Shown here: piece by piece, positions 1-6,835 of the stretch
Numbering within the stretch: the first letter of the stretch is position 1
Layout of the letters: every line of letters starts with the position of its first letter
Assembly: GCA_027053135.1 (NCBI GenBank)
Contig: JALUEA010000123.1
Location: forward strand, 1-7,179
Origin: Candidatus Altimarinota bacterium
GTDB taxonomy: Bacteria > Patescibacteriota > Gracilibacteria > CAIRYL01
DNA: 7,179 nucleotides
Direction: 5' to 3'
Notes under the pieces: model-generated
The model's database searches: none
What the model was told of the DNA's origin: nothing
Seen by the model: the letters and a program-made list of their open reading frames with translations, nothing else
Program-made: the position numbers and the translations under genes

Positions 1-681
1 CTTTTTATAGGGATACTTTTAGGAACTATTTGGACTTTTTCTATTTTTTCAATGGGGTTTGCATACGAAAAATTACATGCAAATGGTTCTCAAATTATTC
101 CTATTGCCTCAGCAAGTGGATTGTTAACATCTGTTTTAGCGATTTTTATTTTACATGAAACAGGAAATCTAGCGATTTTATTTATATCAGCAGTTTTAAT
201 ATTTTGTGGTGTATTAGTATTACAAAAAGCAGAAGTTTTTTCTTCTCATACAGAACAAAGAACAGAAAATATTGCGGCAATTATTGTAGGAGGAATTTTT
301 CCACTTATAGGTTTTGGTGTTTTAAATACCTTATTTAAGGCATATGGGGAATTAAATTCTGGAGCATTAGGAATTATAATGGCAGGAACAGGAATTGTAT
401 TATCGTTATTTGTTCAGGTTATAAGAAAACAAAAATTACAGTATGAACCAAAATTATTATTTACAGGAATTGTTTGGGCTATTGCTGTTTCATCGTTGGG
501 GTATGGGTTTTATCCCTTGTTAGGAAAAGCGTCTGTCTTACTTCCTATTGCGAGTGCGAGTCCTCTTATTTCTATCCTTTTAGTGGCACTTTTTCTTGAT
601 GAAAATGTAAATTGGAAGTATATTGGAACAGGTTCAATATTGATTTTAGTGGGAATAATATCTCTTCATATATTCTCATAA
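1..681 (+). CDS. EamA/DMT-family transporter, 5' end cut by the window
   Basis: This is the C-terminal 226 residues of an inner-membrane drug/metabolite transporter superfamily protein. The frame is open from base 1, so the first ATG at 52 is an internal Met and not the start. About eight hydrophobic segments are visible, and ten would be expected for a full protein of about 280-300 residues, so roughly the first two helices are missing. The family's internal duplication can be seen directly: PIASAS recurs at visible residues 34-39 and 182-187, each followed by a hydrophobic helix and an acidic turn (ILHE, FLDE). A hydrophilic linker near residues 75-90 separates the two EamA repeats. The substrate cannot be told from sequence; family members move amino acids, nucleotide sugars or other small metabolites. 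The next gene starts 32 bp downstream on the same strand, which suggests co-transcription and possibly export of that gene's product (inference). Family assignment is firm, function is not. Confidence 0.85.
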   Translation, partial: LFIGILLGTIWTFSIFSMGFAYEKLHANGSQIIPIASASGLLTSVLAIFILHETGNLAILFISAVLIFCGVLVLQKAEVFSSHTEQRTENIAAIIVGGIFPLIGFGVLNTLFKAYGELNSGALGIIMAGTGIVLSLFVQVIRKQKLQYEPKLLFTGIVWAIAVSSLGYGFYPLLGKASVLLPIASASPLISILLVALFLDENVNWKYIGTGSILILVGIISLHIFS

Positions 682-713
682 GAAGAGAAAGATATATATT
701 TATTAAAAAACAT

Positions 714-2321
714 ATGCAAGAAAATGTAAGTCTAGATTGTGGATGGGGGAAGTTAGTTTTTGGGGAAACATTTTCAGAAACAAAAAAAACAATTACAGAA
801 TTAAAAAAAGAACGAAAAACAGAACGGAATGTTTTGTTTTATCCCTTAGATCCACAATTGATGATGACAACAAATGCATCTGATTTTTTTTTGAATCCTG
901 CATATGTTTATAAATTAGATTTAAAAACTTTTTCAAAGAGAAAAGGAGGACGAAGTACATTTCATATACGAAAAGCAGAAACAGAAGAGGATATAGAAGC
1001 ACTTAATATCGTCTATGGAAAAATGAAGATGATTCCATTACGAAAAAATTGGTTTGGAAAAAAAGATGAAGCAATTACTGTTTATGTTGTAGAAGATACA
1101 AAAACAAAAGAGATTTATGGAGGAATTATGCTTATAGATCATGTTACTGCGTTTAAAGATTCTAAAAAGTCAGTAAGTGTATGGTCTGTAGTGGTAAATT
1201 CAAATGCACCATATACTGGTATGGGAAAGGCGTTGATGAAATATGTTATTCAAGAAGCAAAGAAGAAAAAAAGGCAACGAATGTTTTTATCTGTAATGGC
1301 AGATAATATTCCAGCACAGCGTTTATATGAACAATTGGGGTTTGTAAAAACTCCTATTTTAATGATTAAAAATAAAACACCTATAAATGAAGATTTATTT
1401 GTCTCACGAGAGATTGTAAATAGGTTTTCGAGTAGAACAAGAGGTATAATTCGAGAAGCCTTAAAAAGAGGGATTCAAGTGCGTCAAATTAATGATGATA
1501 TTTATGAATTATCCCTTGGTGGACAAATTATGAATTGTGATGGGTCGTTATCAGAAAAAACATCGGCAATTATGCAAGAGATTTGTAAGAATCAGAAATA
1601 TTTCTTTAAAATGTTGGAACGACTTGATATTCCATATCCTGTATCAGAGTTTCATATTCATCAAACAAAAATTGAATCATTTTTAGTAAAACATAAAAAG
1701 GTTGTTTTAAAGACATTACGAAAACGTATTACATCACAAGATATTATTGATAATAAAACATTACATAAACAATTTTCTCGTATACGACAATGTTCAAATG
1801 AAGTATTAATTCAAGAATCAAAAGAGGGAAGTATTTACAGAGTTTTAACGATGAAGTATAAAGTAGTTGCTGTAGTAGAAACACAACCACCAGTGATTAT
1901 TGGAAATGGGAAACTTACTGTTGCACAATTGATTAAAAAACTTTCAAGACGAAAACAAGCAGCATCAGAAGGAGTAAATAAAATTCCAATGGATTCTAAA
2001 ACGAGAGCTTTTGTTGCTCGTCAAGGATATACTTTTGAAAGTATCCTTGAGAAAGGAAAAACATTACAAGTTCGAAAAAAATCAAGTTACTATACTGGAG
2101 GAACAATGAAAGATGTAACATCTCAGTTTCCAGATTCTCTAAAAAAAGTTGCTATAAAAATAGCAAAATATCTCAATATTCCTGTTATGAGTTTAGAAAT
2201 TATCGTTCCTGATATTTCAAAACCAGAGGAATATTTCGTATTAGAAGCATCTGCACGACCAAATTTACAGTATTTTATAGGTCAAAATGTGTATGCGAAA
2301 TTTATAGATATTTTGTTTTAA
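714..2321 (+). CDS. GNAT acetyltransferase / ATP-grasp fusion, N-acetylglutaminylglutamine synthetase (Ngg)-like
   Basis: This is a 535-residue two-domain protein. Residues 1-80 form a lead segment (SLDCGWGKLVFGETF near the start). Residues 83-215 are a GNAT fold with an acetyl-CoA loop around YTGMGKAL (167-174) and the usual N..A..LYEQLGF end (198-210). Residues 290-535 are an ATP-grasp domain of cyanophycin-synthetase type, recognisable from IIGNGKLTVAQLI (395-407), TGGTMKDVT (461-469), a VPDIS strand (498-502) and the end LEASARPN...FIDILF. This order and length match the Ngg/TIGR03103 group, which makes the osmolyte N-acetylglutaminylglutamine amide with an asparagine-synthetase-like partner; no partner is visible here. 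Oddities: the glycine-rich ATP loop is not recognisable (VVLKTLRKRITSQ at 330-341), and the usual metal-binding E-x-N reads E-A-S. The frame extends back to an ATG at 612 inside the transporter gene. ATG 714 is preferred because the similarity starts there; a purine-rich AGAAGAG at 680-686 is too far away to be an ideal SD. Exact product is uncertain. Confidence 0.8.
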   Translation: MQENVSLDCGWGKLVFGETFSETKKTITELKKERKTERNVLFYPLDPQLMMTTNASDFFLNPAYVYKLDLKTFSKRKGGRSTFHIRKAETEEDIEALNIVYGKMKMIPLRKNWFGKKDEAITVYVVEDTKTKEIYGGIMLIDHVTAFKDSKKSVSVWSVVVNSNAPYTGMGKALMKYVIQEAKKKKRQRMFLSVMADNIPAQRLYEQLGFVKTPILMIKNKTPINEDLFVSREIVNRFSSRTRGIIREALKRGIQVRQINDDIYELSLGGQIMNCDGSLSEKTSAIMQEICKNQKYFFKMLERLDIPYPVSEFHIHQTKIESFLVKHKKVVLKTLRKRITSQDIIDNKTLHKQFSRIRQCSNEVLIQESKEGSIYRVLTMKYKVVAVVETQPPVIIGNGKLTVAQLIKKLSRRKQAASEGVNKIPMDSKTRAFVARQGYTFESILEKGKTLQVRKKSSYYTGGTMKDVTSQFPDSLKKVAIKIAKYLNIPVMSLEIIVPDISKPEEYFVLEASARPNLQYFIGQNVYAKFIDILF

Positions 2322-3862
2322 TGATTATTGTCTTCAAGATATACTTCTTGAACAGCATCTAAGTATGCTTCTAATGATGCTTTTACTATATCAGTATCTC
2401 CAGATTTTGCAGATTTCACTCTTCCATTTTTTGTTTCAATGCGTAAATTTACAATTGCTTGGTCATCAATACCAGTTGTAACAGCATCTATTCCAAAATG
2501 AGTAAGTTCTCCAACTTTCCCAAAAAACTCATCTATACATTGATACCCTGCATCTACCATTCCATCTCCTGTTTTTGTTGTTGTTTTTGTTTCGCCTGTT
2601 TCACGATTTTTAATCGTAACAGTTGCTTGAGATTTTTGATCTGTTCCACTTGAAACATGATACTTTTCAAGATGCCAAATAAGTCTTTTTTCACTATCTT
2701 CACCAAGTGCTAAGATATGAAGGTCTTGATCAGTTATTTCTTTTTTCTTATCAGCTAATTCTTTAAACTTACTAAATATAGTGGTAATTTCGTCTTTTGT
2801 AAATTCGTATCCTAATCGTTTAAAGTGAGCATCTAATGCAGCACGACCAGAATGTTTTCCAAGAATCATTTCTGTTTTTTTAACTCCAACACTTTCAGGA
2901 GTCATTATTTCATATGTTTCTCGGTTTGCAAGCATTCCGTGTTGATGAATTCCTGATTCATGAGCAAATGCGTTTTTTCCAACAATTGCTTTATTGGCTT
3001 GCACTTTTTGTCCTGTTAAAAGAGTGAGAAGTTTTGAAGTCGCAAAAAGTTCTTTTGTATTGATATTATGCTCTAAATGAAAGAAATCAGGACGAACTGA
3101 TAAATTCATTACTACCTCTTCTAAAGCAGCATTTCCTGCTCGTTCTCCTGCACCATTAATAGTACATTCAATTTGGCGTGCACCTGCAAGAACACCTGCA
3201 AGTGAGTTTGCTGATGCAAGTCCAAGATCATTATGGCAATGTGTTGAAAAAATAGCTTTATCTGAATTCTTTACATTTTTTATAAGGTAAGAAATCAGTG
3301 CACCAAATTCTTCTGGTTGTGTGTATCCTACCGTATCTGGAATATTGATACAATCAGCCCCAGCACTAATAGCTGTTTCAATAACTTTTACTAAAAATTC
3401 TTTATCACTTCTTCCTGCATCTTCTGGTGAGAAATCGACTCTTTCACATAAACTTTTGGCAAGTTCTACTGCATTTTTTGTCATTTCTAAAATTTGTTCT
3501 TTGGTTTTTTTTAATTTAAATTCCATATGTAATGGACTTGTTCCAATAAAAGTATGAATTCGTGGTTTTTTTGCGTGTTTAATAGCTTCCCATGTGGTTC
3601 GAATATCAGATTCTATTGCTCGTGCAAGACCACATACTTCTGTAGAAGTAAGGTTTTTTGCAATTAATTCAACTGCTTTAAAATCATCAGGACTTGCTGC
3701 GGGAAATCCTGCTTCTATAACATCTACTCCGAGTTTCTCTAATTGTTTTGCTAATTGTATTTTTTCTGGAGTTGTCATAGAAAATCCGGGAGCTTGTTCT
3801 CCATCTCGTAATGTTGTGTCAAAAATTCGAATATAATTTGAAGTTTTTGTATTGTTTGACAT
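2318..3862 (-). CDS. leuA: 2-isopropylmalate synthase
   Basis: This cytoplasmic enzyme condenses 2-oxoisovalerate with acetyl-CoA, the committed step of leucine synthesis. It has 514 residues, close to the 523 of E. coli LeuA. The HMGL-like TIM barrel spans about 10-280 and shows DTTLRDGEQ (15-23), [11 protein letters not shown] (51-61), SPEDAGRS (145-152), IPDTVGY (174-180), THCHNDLGL (207-215) and NGAGERAGN (236-244). D15, H208, H210 and N244 fit the divalent-metal ligands. The linker carries GIHQHG (304-309), [10 protein letters not shown] (317-326) and GKHSGR (335-340). Residues about 400-510 form the LeuA allosteric dimer domain ([14 protein letters not shown], 431-444), so leucine feedback control is expected. 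Homocitrate and citramalate synthases are relatives, but the MTPES/ADKKK region reads as LeuA. ATG 3862 is the only start ahead of the DTTLRD motif, and no SD precedes it. The stop shares TTAA with the convergent ATP-grasp gene. No other leu gene is in view. Confidence 0.95.
   Translation of the reverse strand: MSNNTKTSNYIRIFDTTLRDGEQAPGFSMTTPEKIQLAKQLEKLGVDVIEAGFPAASPDDFKAVELIAKNLTSTEVCGLARAIESDIRTTWEAIKHAKKPRIHTFIGTSPLHMEFKLKKTKEQILEMTKNAVELAKSLCERVDFSPEDAGRSDKEFLVKVIETAISAGADCINIPDTVGYTQPEEFGALISYLIKNVKNSDKAIFSTHCHNDLGLASANSLAGVLAGARQIECTINGAGERAGNAALEEVVMNLSVRPDFFHLEHNINTKELFATSKLLTLLTGQKVQANKAIVGKNAFAHESGIHQHGMLANRETYEIMTPESVGVKKTEMILGKHSGRAALDAHFKRLGYEFTKDEITTIFSKFKELADKKKEITDQDLHILALGEDSEKRLIWHLEKYHVSSGTDQKSQATVTIKNRETGETKTTTKTGDGMVDAGYQCIDEFFGKVGELTHFGIDAVTTGIDDQAIVNLRIETKNGRVKSAKSGDTDIVKASLEAYLDAVQEVYLEDNNH
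2333..2352. other. Small stem-loop at the convergent gene ends
   Basis: TTCAAGA (2333-2339) and TCTTGAA (2346-2352) are perfect 7-base arms around a 6-base loop. They lie 12 bases past the stop of the ATP-grasp gene and inside the last codons of leuA. Neither strand has a following U-tract, so this is not a standard intrinsic terminator. It is the only hairpin seen close to this junction and may slow or trim the converging transcripts. It may also be chance. Confidence 0.25.
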
Positions 3863-3889
3863 AAAAAGGAAAATAGATAAGGGTAATAT

Positions 3890-3904
3890 TGCATGTTTTA
3901 TGCA
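3890..3904. repeat. Inverted repeat TGCAT-N5-ATGCA upstream of leuA
   Basis: TGCAT (3890-3894) and ATGCA (3900-3904) are perfect 5-base arms around GTTTT. The element lies 28-42 bases before the leuA start and abuts the ATTATCAAAA direct repeats. It could be an operator or a small hairpin in the leuA leader. The arms are short, so chance is possible. Confidence 0.3.
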
Positions 3905-3924
3905 TTATCAAAATATTATCAAAA
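3904..3924. repeat. Direct repeat ATTATCAAAA x2 at 11-bp phase
   Basis: ATTATCAAAA occurs at 3904-3913 and again at 3915-3924, an 11-bp period that places both copies on the same face of the helix. Read on the - strand the copies are TTTTGATAAT, each containing a -10-like GATAAT. They may be tandem regulator sites or alternative -10 elements for leuA. A/T composition raises the chance of a fortuitous match. Confidence 0.35.
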
Positions 3925-3967
3925 AAAACCTTTTATATAAAGTCTTTTTATGGTAGTATTATATGAA

Positions 3968-3981
3968 GTTTATACATAAAC
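3968..3981. repeat. Inverted repeat GTTTAT-AC-ATAAAC
   Basis: Perfect 6-base arms, GTTTAT (3968-3973) and ATAAAC (3976-3981), flank a 2-base centre. With so short a centre it is better suited to a dimeric DNA-binding protein than to an RNA hairpin. It lies just downstream of the proposed + strand -10 and just upstream of the - strand TATAAT, where one bound protein could affect both divergent genes. No regulator gene is in the window. Confidence 0.35.
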
Positions 3982-4013
3982 TGATATTTATATTTCTTAC
4001 CTAATAGAGAGAA

Positions 4014-4673
4014 ATGGAGCTGAAGCCTCAAATCATTGTAAGTGGATTTTCGCTAAATAAAGAGAAAAAAGCGGAGATGACAGCATCTATTGCCATTGTA
4101 AAAAAGGAATTTTTAAAAAGAGGTATATCTATATCTATTGCACCTGAAAATTTTACATCAAGAGATGTTTCTGCGTGGATTGCTGATATTGGAAATAATG
4201 AAGATTTTTATATTAATTTTCAAGAAGGAGATGTACCACAAGTATTTGCACAAAATTCAGATGATTTATCAATCGCACAACATTTTTCTGATATGATTTC
4301 ACAATGGACTGATACAGATTTTTTAGTACCAGATTTAATTTCTTCTCAAACTGATGAAATTTCTACAACACTTGCATCACTTCCTCTTAATGTATGGAAT
4401 GTTGTTTTACCAAACCATATTACAGAAAAAGAAATAGTGTTTAGTATTATGGGCTGTATTACAGATTTATATACAAGAAAACATGATTTAATTTCAGAGG
4501 ATAAAGTATGGCCTTTTCGTGATGTTCCTTCTTCTCATTTCGCATTTGAAGCAATAAAAAAAGCAAAAAATAAAAATATTTTAACAGGATATAAAGGAAA
4601 TATTTTTCAACCTGATGCAGGAATTACACGAGGAGAAATGTTATATATTCTTGATAAGTTAGGGTTGTTATAG
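4014..4673 (+). CDS. Small protein with one C-terminal SLH repeat and an unassigned N-terminal domain
   Basis: The protein has 219 residues. Residues 166-213 match a single S-layer homology repeat: WPFRDVPSSHFAFEAI (166-181), NILTGYKGNIFQPD (188-201) and ITRGEMLYIL (204-213). SLH repeats normally bind pyruvylated cell-wall polymers, usually as three copies on exported proteins. Here there is one copy and no signal peptide: the N-terminus MELKPQIIVSGFSLNKEKK lacks a hydrophobic core. I cannot assign the first 155 residues with confidence. Their alternating strands and helices (IIVSG, KKEFLKRGISISIAP, DFYINFQEGD, LNVWNVVLPNHITEKEI) loosely recall N-acetylmuramoyl-L-alanine amidase (Amidase_3), but the zinc-binding His and Glu positions are absent, so an enzyme role is doubtful. 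The gene is transcribed divergently from leuA and its end overlaps the arginase gene by 6 bp. ATG 4014 is preceded by AGAGAG at 4006-4011, too close to act as a good SD. The SLH call is good; overall function is unknown. Confidence 0.75.
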   Translation: MELKPQIIVSGFSLNKEKKAEMTASIAIVKKEFLKRGISISIAPENFTSRDVSAWIADIGNNEDFYINFQEGDVPQVFAQNSDDLSIAQHFSDMISQWTDTDFLVPDLISSQTDEISTTLASLPLNVWNVVLPNHITEKEIVFSIMGCITDLYTRKHDLISEDKVWPFRDVPSSHFAFEAIKKAKNKNILTGYKGNIFQPDAGITRGEMLYILDKLGLL

Positions 4674-5504
4674 AGAAAATACAGATGCAATAAGCTGTAA
4701 TATGACATTTTTAGTTTGATTGTTTGTATCTTTTTTTGTATCGAATTCTGTAATTTCTAGTCCACAAAAGTGTGGATTATTATTGAGATTTTTTAATGAT
4801 TGTATAATTTCTCTAGGAGGTAATCCATTTGGACAAAAACACCCAGTTGCACCTGCTTCAGTTGGATCAAATCCATCTATATCAATAGAAATTCCGAATT
4901 TTTTTGTGTTCTTAGAAACATGTTTTATAGCATCATTTACAACATTGTTAATATTTTCTGGTGTTATATCTTTCATAAAAAATATTTTTACTCCTCTTTC
5001 TTGTAAAAACGCAAGTTCGGCTTTTTCATAATCTCGTGTTCCAATAAAACAAAGGTTTTGAGGTTTGAGTACATTATTGTTTAGGTTTTGAACTTTTGTA
5101 TCACCGTATCCAAGGAGATGTGAAATAGGCATACCATGAATATTGTGACTTTCAGAAGATTGTGTTGTGTGCGCATCAAGATGGGCATCTATCCAAATAA
5201 GTCCCATTTCTCCGTTATATTTTTGAAGCATTGCATTCCATACACAAAATCCGTTTGAATGATCTCCAGTAAGGAATAAATACCGATCATCGGTATTTAT
5301 TGGTGTTATGTATCGTTGTGTTTTTTCTGCAAGATTATACCAATTATCTATTGCATTGAGTTTTCGTTTTGTTGTGTCAGAAAAAAAAATAGTATCAAAA
5401 TGAATATCAAATTTTTCTGGTAATGTATAGTAGAGATCCCATACACCAAGTTCTGCTCCCCGTTTTTCTGCACCAACTCCACTTGCAATTCCTAATATTT
5501 TCAT
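4668..5504 (-). CDS. Arginase-family ureohydrolase, probable arginase
   Basis: This 278-residue cytoplasmic dimanganese hydrolase probably cleaves arginine to ornithine and urea. The family signature residues are all present: H82 in TGDHS (79-83), D106/H108/D110 in WIDAHLDAHT (104-113), D208/D210 in ISIDIDGFDP (205-214) and E253 in LEITEFD (249-255). NIHGMP (121-126) is typical of true arginases such as Bacillus RocF (299 residues) and less so of agmatinases. Two substrate-side changes stand out: the Asn of the usual DxHxDxNT motif is H112, and the SPSGN loop reads SESHN. Agmatinase, formiminoglutamase or guanidino-acid hydrolase activity therefore cannot be excluded. The gene follows argH after 50 bp, with its own candidate promoter. 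A 27-bp perfect palindrome lies within codons for residues 69-77. No SD precedes the ATG; the leader is A/T only. Its 3' end overlaps the convergent SLH-domain gene by 6 bp. Confidence 0.85.
   Translation of the reverse strand: MKILGIASGVGAEKRGAELGVWDLYYTLPEKFDIHFDTIFFSDTTKRKLNAIDNWYNLAEKTQRYITPINTDDRYLFLTGDHSNGFCVWNAMLQKYNGEMGLIWIDAHLDAHTTQSSESHNIHGMPISHLLGYGDTKVQNLNNNVLKPQNLCFIGTRDYEKAELAFLQERGVKIFFMKDITPENINNVVNDAIKHVSKNTKKFGISIDIDGFDPTEAGATGCFCPNGLPPREIIQSLKNLNNNPHFCGLEITEFDTKKDTNNQTKNVILQLIASVFSL
5275..5301. repeat. 27-bp perfect palindrome inside the arginase-family gene
   Basis: AATAAATACCGAT (5275-5287), a central C (5288) and ATCGGTATTTATT (5289-5301) form a perfect inverted repeat with 13-base arms. 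On the coding (-) strand it spans the codons for INTDDRYLF, just before the TGDHS motif. As RNA it can fold as a 12-bp stem with a 3-base loop; as DNA it resembles a dimer-binding site. It is the longest perfect inverted repeat I noticed in the window. Confidence 0.85.
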
Positions 5505-5511
5505 TTTTTAA

Positions 5512-5544
5512 ATTATATTATATGCTACTATTTTTTCGTATAAA
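5512..5544 (-). promoter_or_regulatory. Candidate promoter of the arginase-family gene
   Basis: Reading the - strand, TTTATA (5544-5539, four of six bases of the -35 consensus) is followed after 16 bp by TATAAT (5522-5517, perfect -10), and a second TATAAT overlaps it (5517-5512). The predicted transcript would start near 5510-5505, only 0-6 bases before the ATG at 5504, so it would be leaderless or nearly so. This lies in the 50-bp gap after argH and could supply expression separate from argGH. The AT-rich context makes false -10 matches common. Confidence 0.4.
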
Positions 5545-5554
5545 TAATTGTTTT

Positions 5555-6817
5555 TTATATTCCTAAATTTCCAGGACTTCCTAGCGATTTTTTTTCTGAA
5601 ATATTTTTTTGAAAATCTACCTCATATTCGTCTAGCCGTTCAAATGCTTTTGTATACGCATCTCGAAAGGGGATGTTTTCGTTTTGTACCATATCATTTG
5701 CTATATCAGCTAAAAACATTTCTTTGGTAATTTTTGATTCGATATTTTTTTGGTTCGGGGTAAGGTTTTCAAGATAGATAAGCGCAATTTCTAGAGAGTC
5801 TAGTGTAATATCAATGCTTTCAATGAGAGGTTTTTTAAGAAGTTGTAAATCTCTATGATACCCAGAAAGTATATTTTTACTTATTTCTTTTATTTCTAAT
5901 TGTTTTGCAATAACGCTTGAAACATGACCTCGCATAATTTCTAGTCCATCTAAATTTCTTTTTTGAGGCATTATAGAAGACCCTGTAACAACAGAATCAT
6001 TTGCAGTAAAAAAGGTAAATTCTTGGCTTGTAAAAAGAATCATGTCTTGTGCATATTTCCCAAGAGTAAGCATTATTTGCGCACATGATTCCAGTACAAG
6101 ACTTTCAAATTTTCCTCTTGATTGTTGGCAATAGAGAGAATTTACTTGTATTTTTTCAAACCCTAATTCTTTTGTAGTCATTTCTCTGTCTAAATGAAAG
6201 GATACACCGTATCCTGCCGCAGAACCAAGGGGGTTTTGATTTGTAAGTGTTTGAATATTTTTTGTGAAATGTATATCATTTTCTAAACTTTCAGCAAATG
6301 CAGAGAAATAATGTCCAAGAGAAGAGAGCATAGCTTGTTGCGTATGTGTGTATCCTGGAAATGGATTGTTTTTATATTGAAGAGCTTTTTCAAGAAATTT
6401 TTTTTGGAGTTGTTCTGTTTTCTTTATAATGTGGTGTAAGGCATTTTGAGAATATAATCGAACAGCAGTTAAAACTTGGTCGTTTCGACTTCGTCCTGTA
6501 TGGATTTTTTTCCCAGTATCACCATATTTTTTTATTAAAAATGCTTCAATTACAGTATGACAATCTTCATCTTGAGGAGTAATATGGATTTTATTTTCGT
6601 GATAAAGGTTTAAAATTTCATTGAGTCCTTCTTGGAGTTGTGTATTTTCTATATCAGTTACAATTCCAATTTTTTGTAACATATTGGCATGTGCTTTTGA
6701 TGCTTGAATATCAAAAGGGAGTATCTTCATGTCGAGGATATAATCTGTGCCAACGGTATACTTTTCAATTGAAGGATGCAGTTGTATAGTTTCTGTTTTT
6801 TTCCAAATTTTAGACAT
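5555..6817 (-). CDS. argH: Argininosuccinate lyase, Bacteroidota-like form
   Basis: This enzyme splits argininosuccinate into arginine and fumarate, the last step of arginine synthesis. It is a cytoplasmic member of the fumarase/aspartase superfamily, which acts as a homotetramer. Conserved elements in order are HTGRSRND (106-113), GYTHTQ with H158 (155-160), NPLGSAAGYG (195-204) and the signature loop GSSIMPQKRN (279-288) with the catalytic Ser at about 281. The KIWKK start, IEKYTVGTD (17-25), SGYHRDLQLLKK (318-329) and a short end in GSPGNLGI are the pattern I recall from Bacteroidota ArgH (about 440 residues), unlike the usual WGGRF start and 460-residue form. At 420 residues it looks complete. 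The signature has R and L (KRNLD) where many homologues have KKNPD; the Lys at 286 is kept. It starts 18 bp after the argG stop without an SD and is surely in one operon with it. Confidence 0.93.
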   Translation of the reverse strand: MSKIWKKTETIQLHPSIEKYTVGTDYILDMKILPFDIQASKAHANMLQKIGIVTDIENTQLQEGLNEILNLYHENKIHITPQDEDCHTVIEAFLIKKYGDTGKKIHTGRSRNDQVLTAVRLYSQNALHHIIKKTEQLQKKFLEKALQYKNNPFPGYTHTQQAMLSSLGHYFSAFAESLENDIHFTKNIQTLTNQNPLGSAAGYGVSFHLDREMTTKELGFEKIQVNSLYCQQSRGKFESLVLESCAQIMLTLGKYAQDMILFTSQEFTFFTANDSVVTGSSIMPQKRNLDGLEIMRGHVSSVIAKQLEIKEISKNILSGYHRDLQLLKKPLIESIDITLDSLEIALIYLENLTPNQKNIESKITKEMFLADIANDMVQNENIPFRDAYTKAFERLDEYEVDFQKNISEKKSLGSPGNLGI

Positions 6818-6835
6818 GAGTGTAGGTGTAAATAA

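Larger units (their letters stand above)
3863..4013. promoter_or_regulatory. Divergent intergenic control region of leuA and the SLH-domain gene
   Basis: This 151-bp, very AT-rich spacer must hold both start signals. On the + strand, TATTAT (3957-3962) with TTTATA (3932-3937, 19-bp spacing) is a weak promoter candidate for the SLH-domain gene. On the - strand, an overlapping perfect TATAAT (3963-3958) lacks a clear -35 box. Candidate operators are listed separately. Also on the - strand, 3977-3948 encodes a nine-codon ORF, MYKLHIILP. It is followed by a short CTTT/AAAG stem (3942-3930) and a run of eight U (3928-3921), an arrangement that resembles an attenuator. Neither gene has a proper Shine-Dalgarno sequence. 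Promoter positions are guesses from consensus matching. Confidence 0.5.

Noticed and set aside
612..713. Upstream in-frame extension of the GNAT/ATP-grasp gene (34 codons)
   Set aside because: It overlaps the transporter gene by 70 bases and its residues do not resemble the family; similarity begins at the Met encoded at 714.
886..894. Runs of 8-9 identical bases (886-894, 3921-3928, 5381-5389) as phase-variation or slippage sites
   Set aside because: Such runs are expected at this base composition, and every gene is in frame at its expected length.
793..1002. 69-codon ORF on the - strand
   Set aside because: It lies wholly inside the GNAT/ATP-grasp gene; its Phe/Leu-rich protein is what the A-rich sense strand gives in antisense.
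2459..3836. Three + strand ORFs of 64-80 codons (2459-2653, 3321-3557, 3594-3836)
   Set aside because: All lie antisense within leuA, whose conserved motifs account for the sequence; no family resemblance and no start signals.
4761..4776. Hairpin TCCACA-AAAG-TGTGGA as a + strand terminator for the SLH-domain gene
   Set aside because: Only 6 bp of stem, almost 90 bases past the stop, inside the arginase gene and without an adjacent U-tract.
4720..5031. 103-codon + strand ORF
   Set aside because: Antisense to the conserved C-terminal part of the arginase-family gene.
5548..5730. 60-codon + strand ORF
   Set aside because: Antisense to the end of argH, which aligns to its natural C-terminus.
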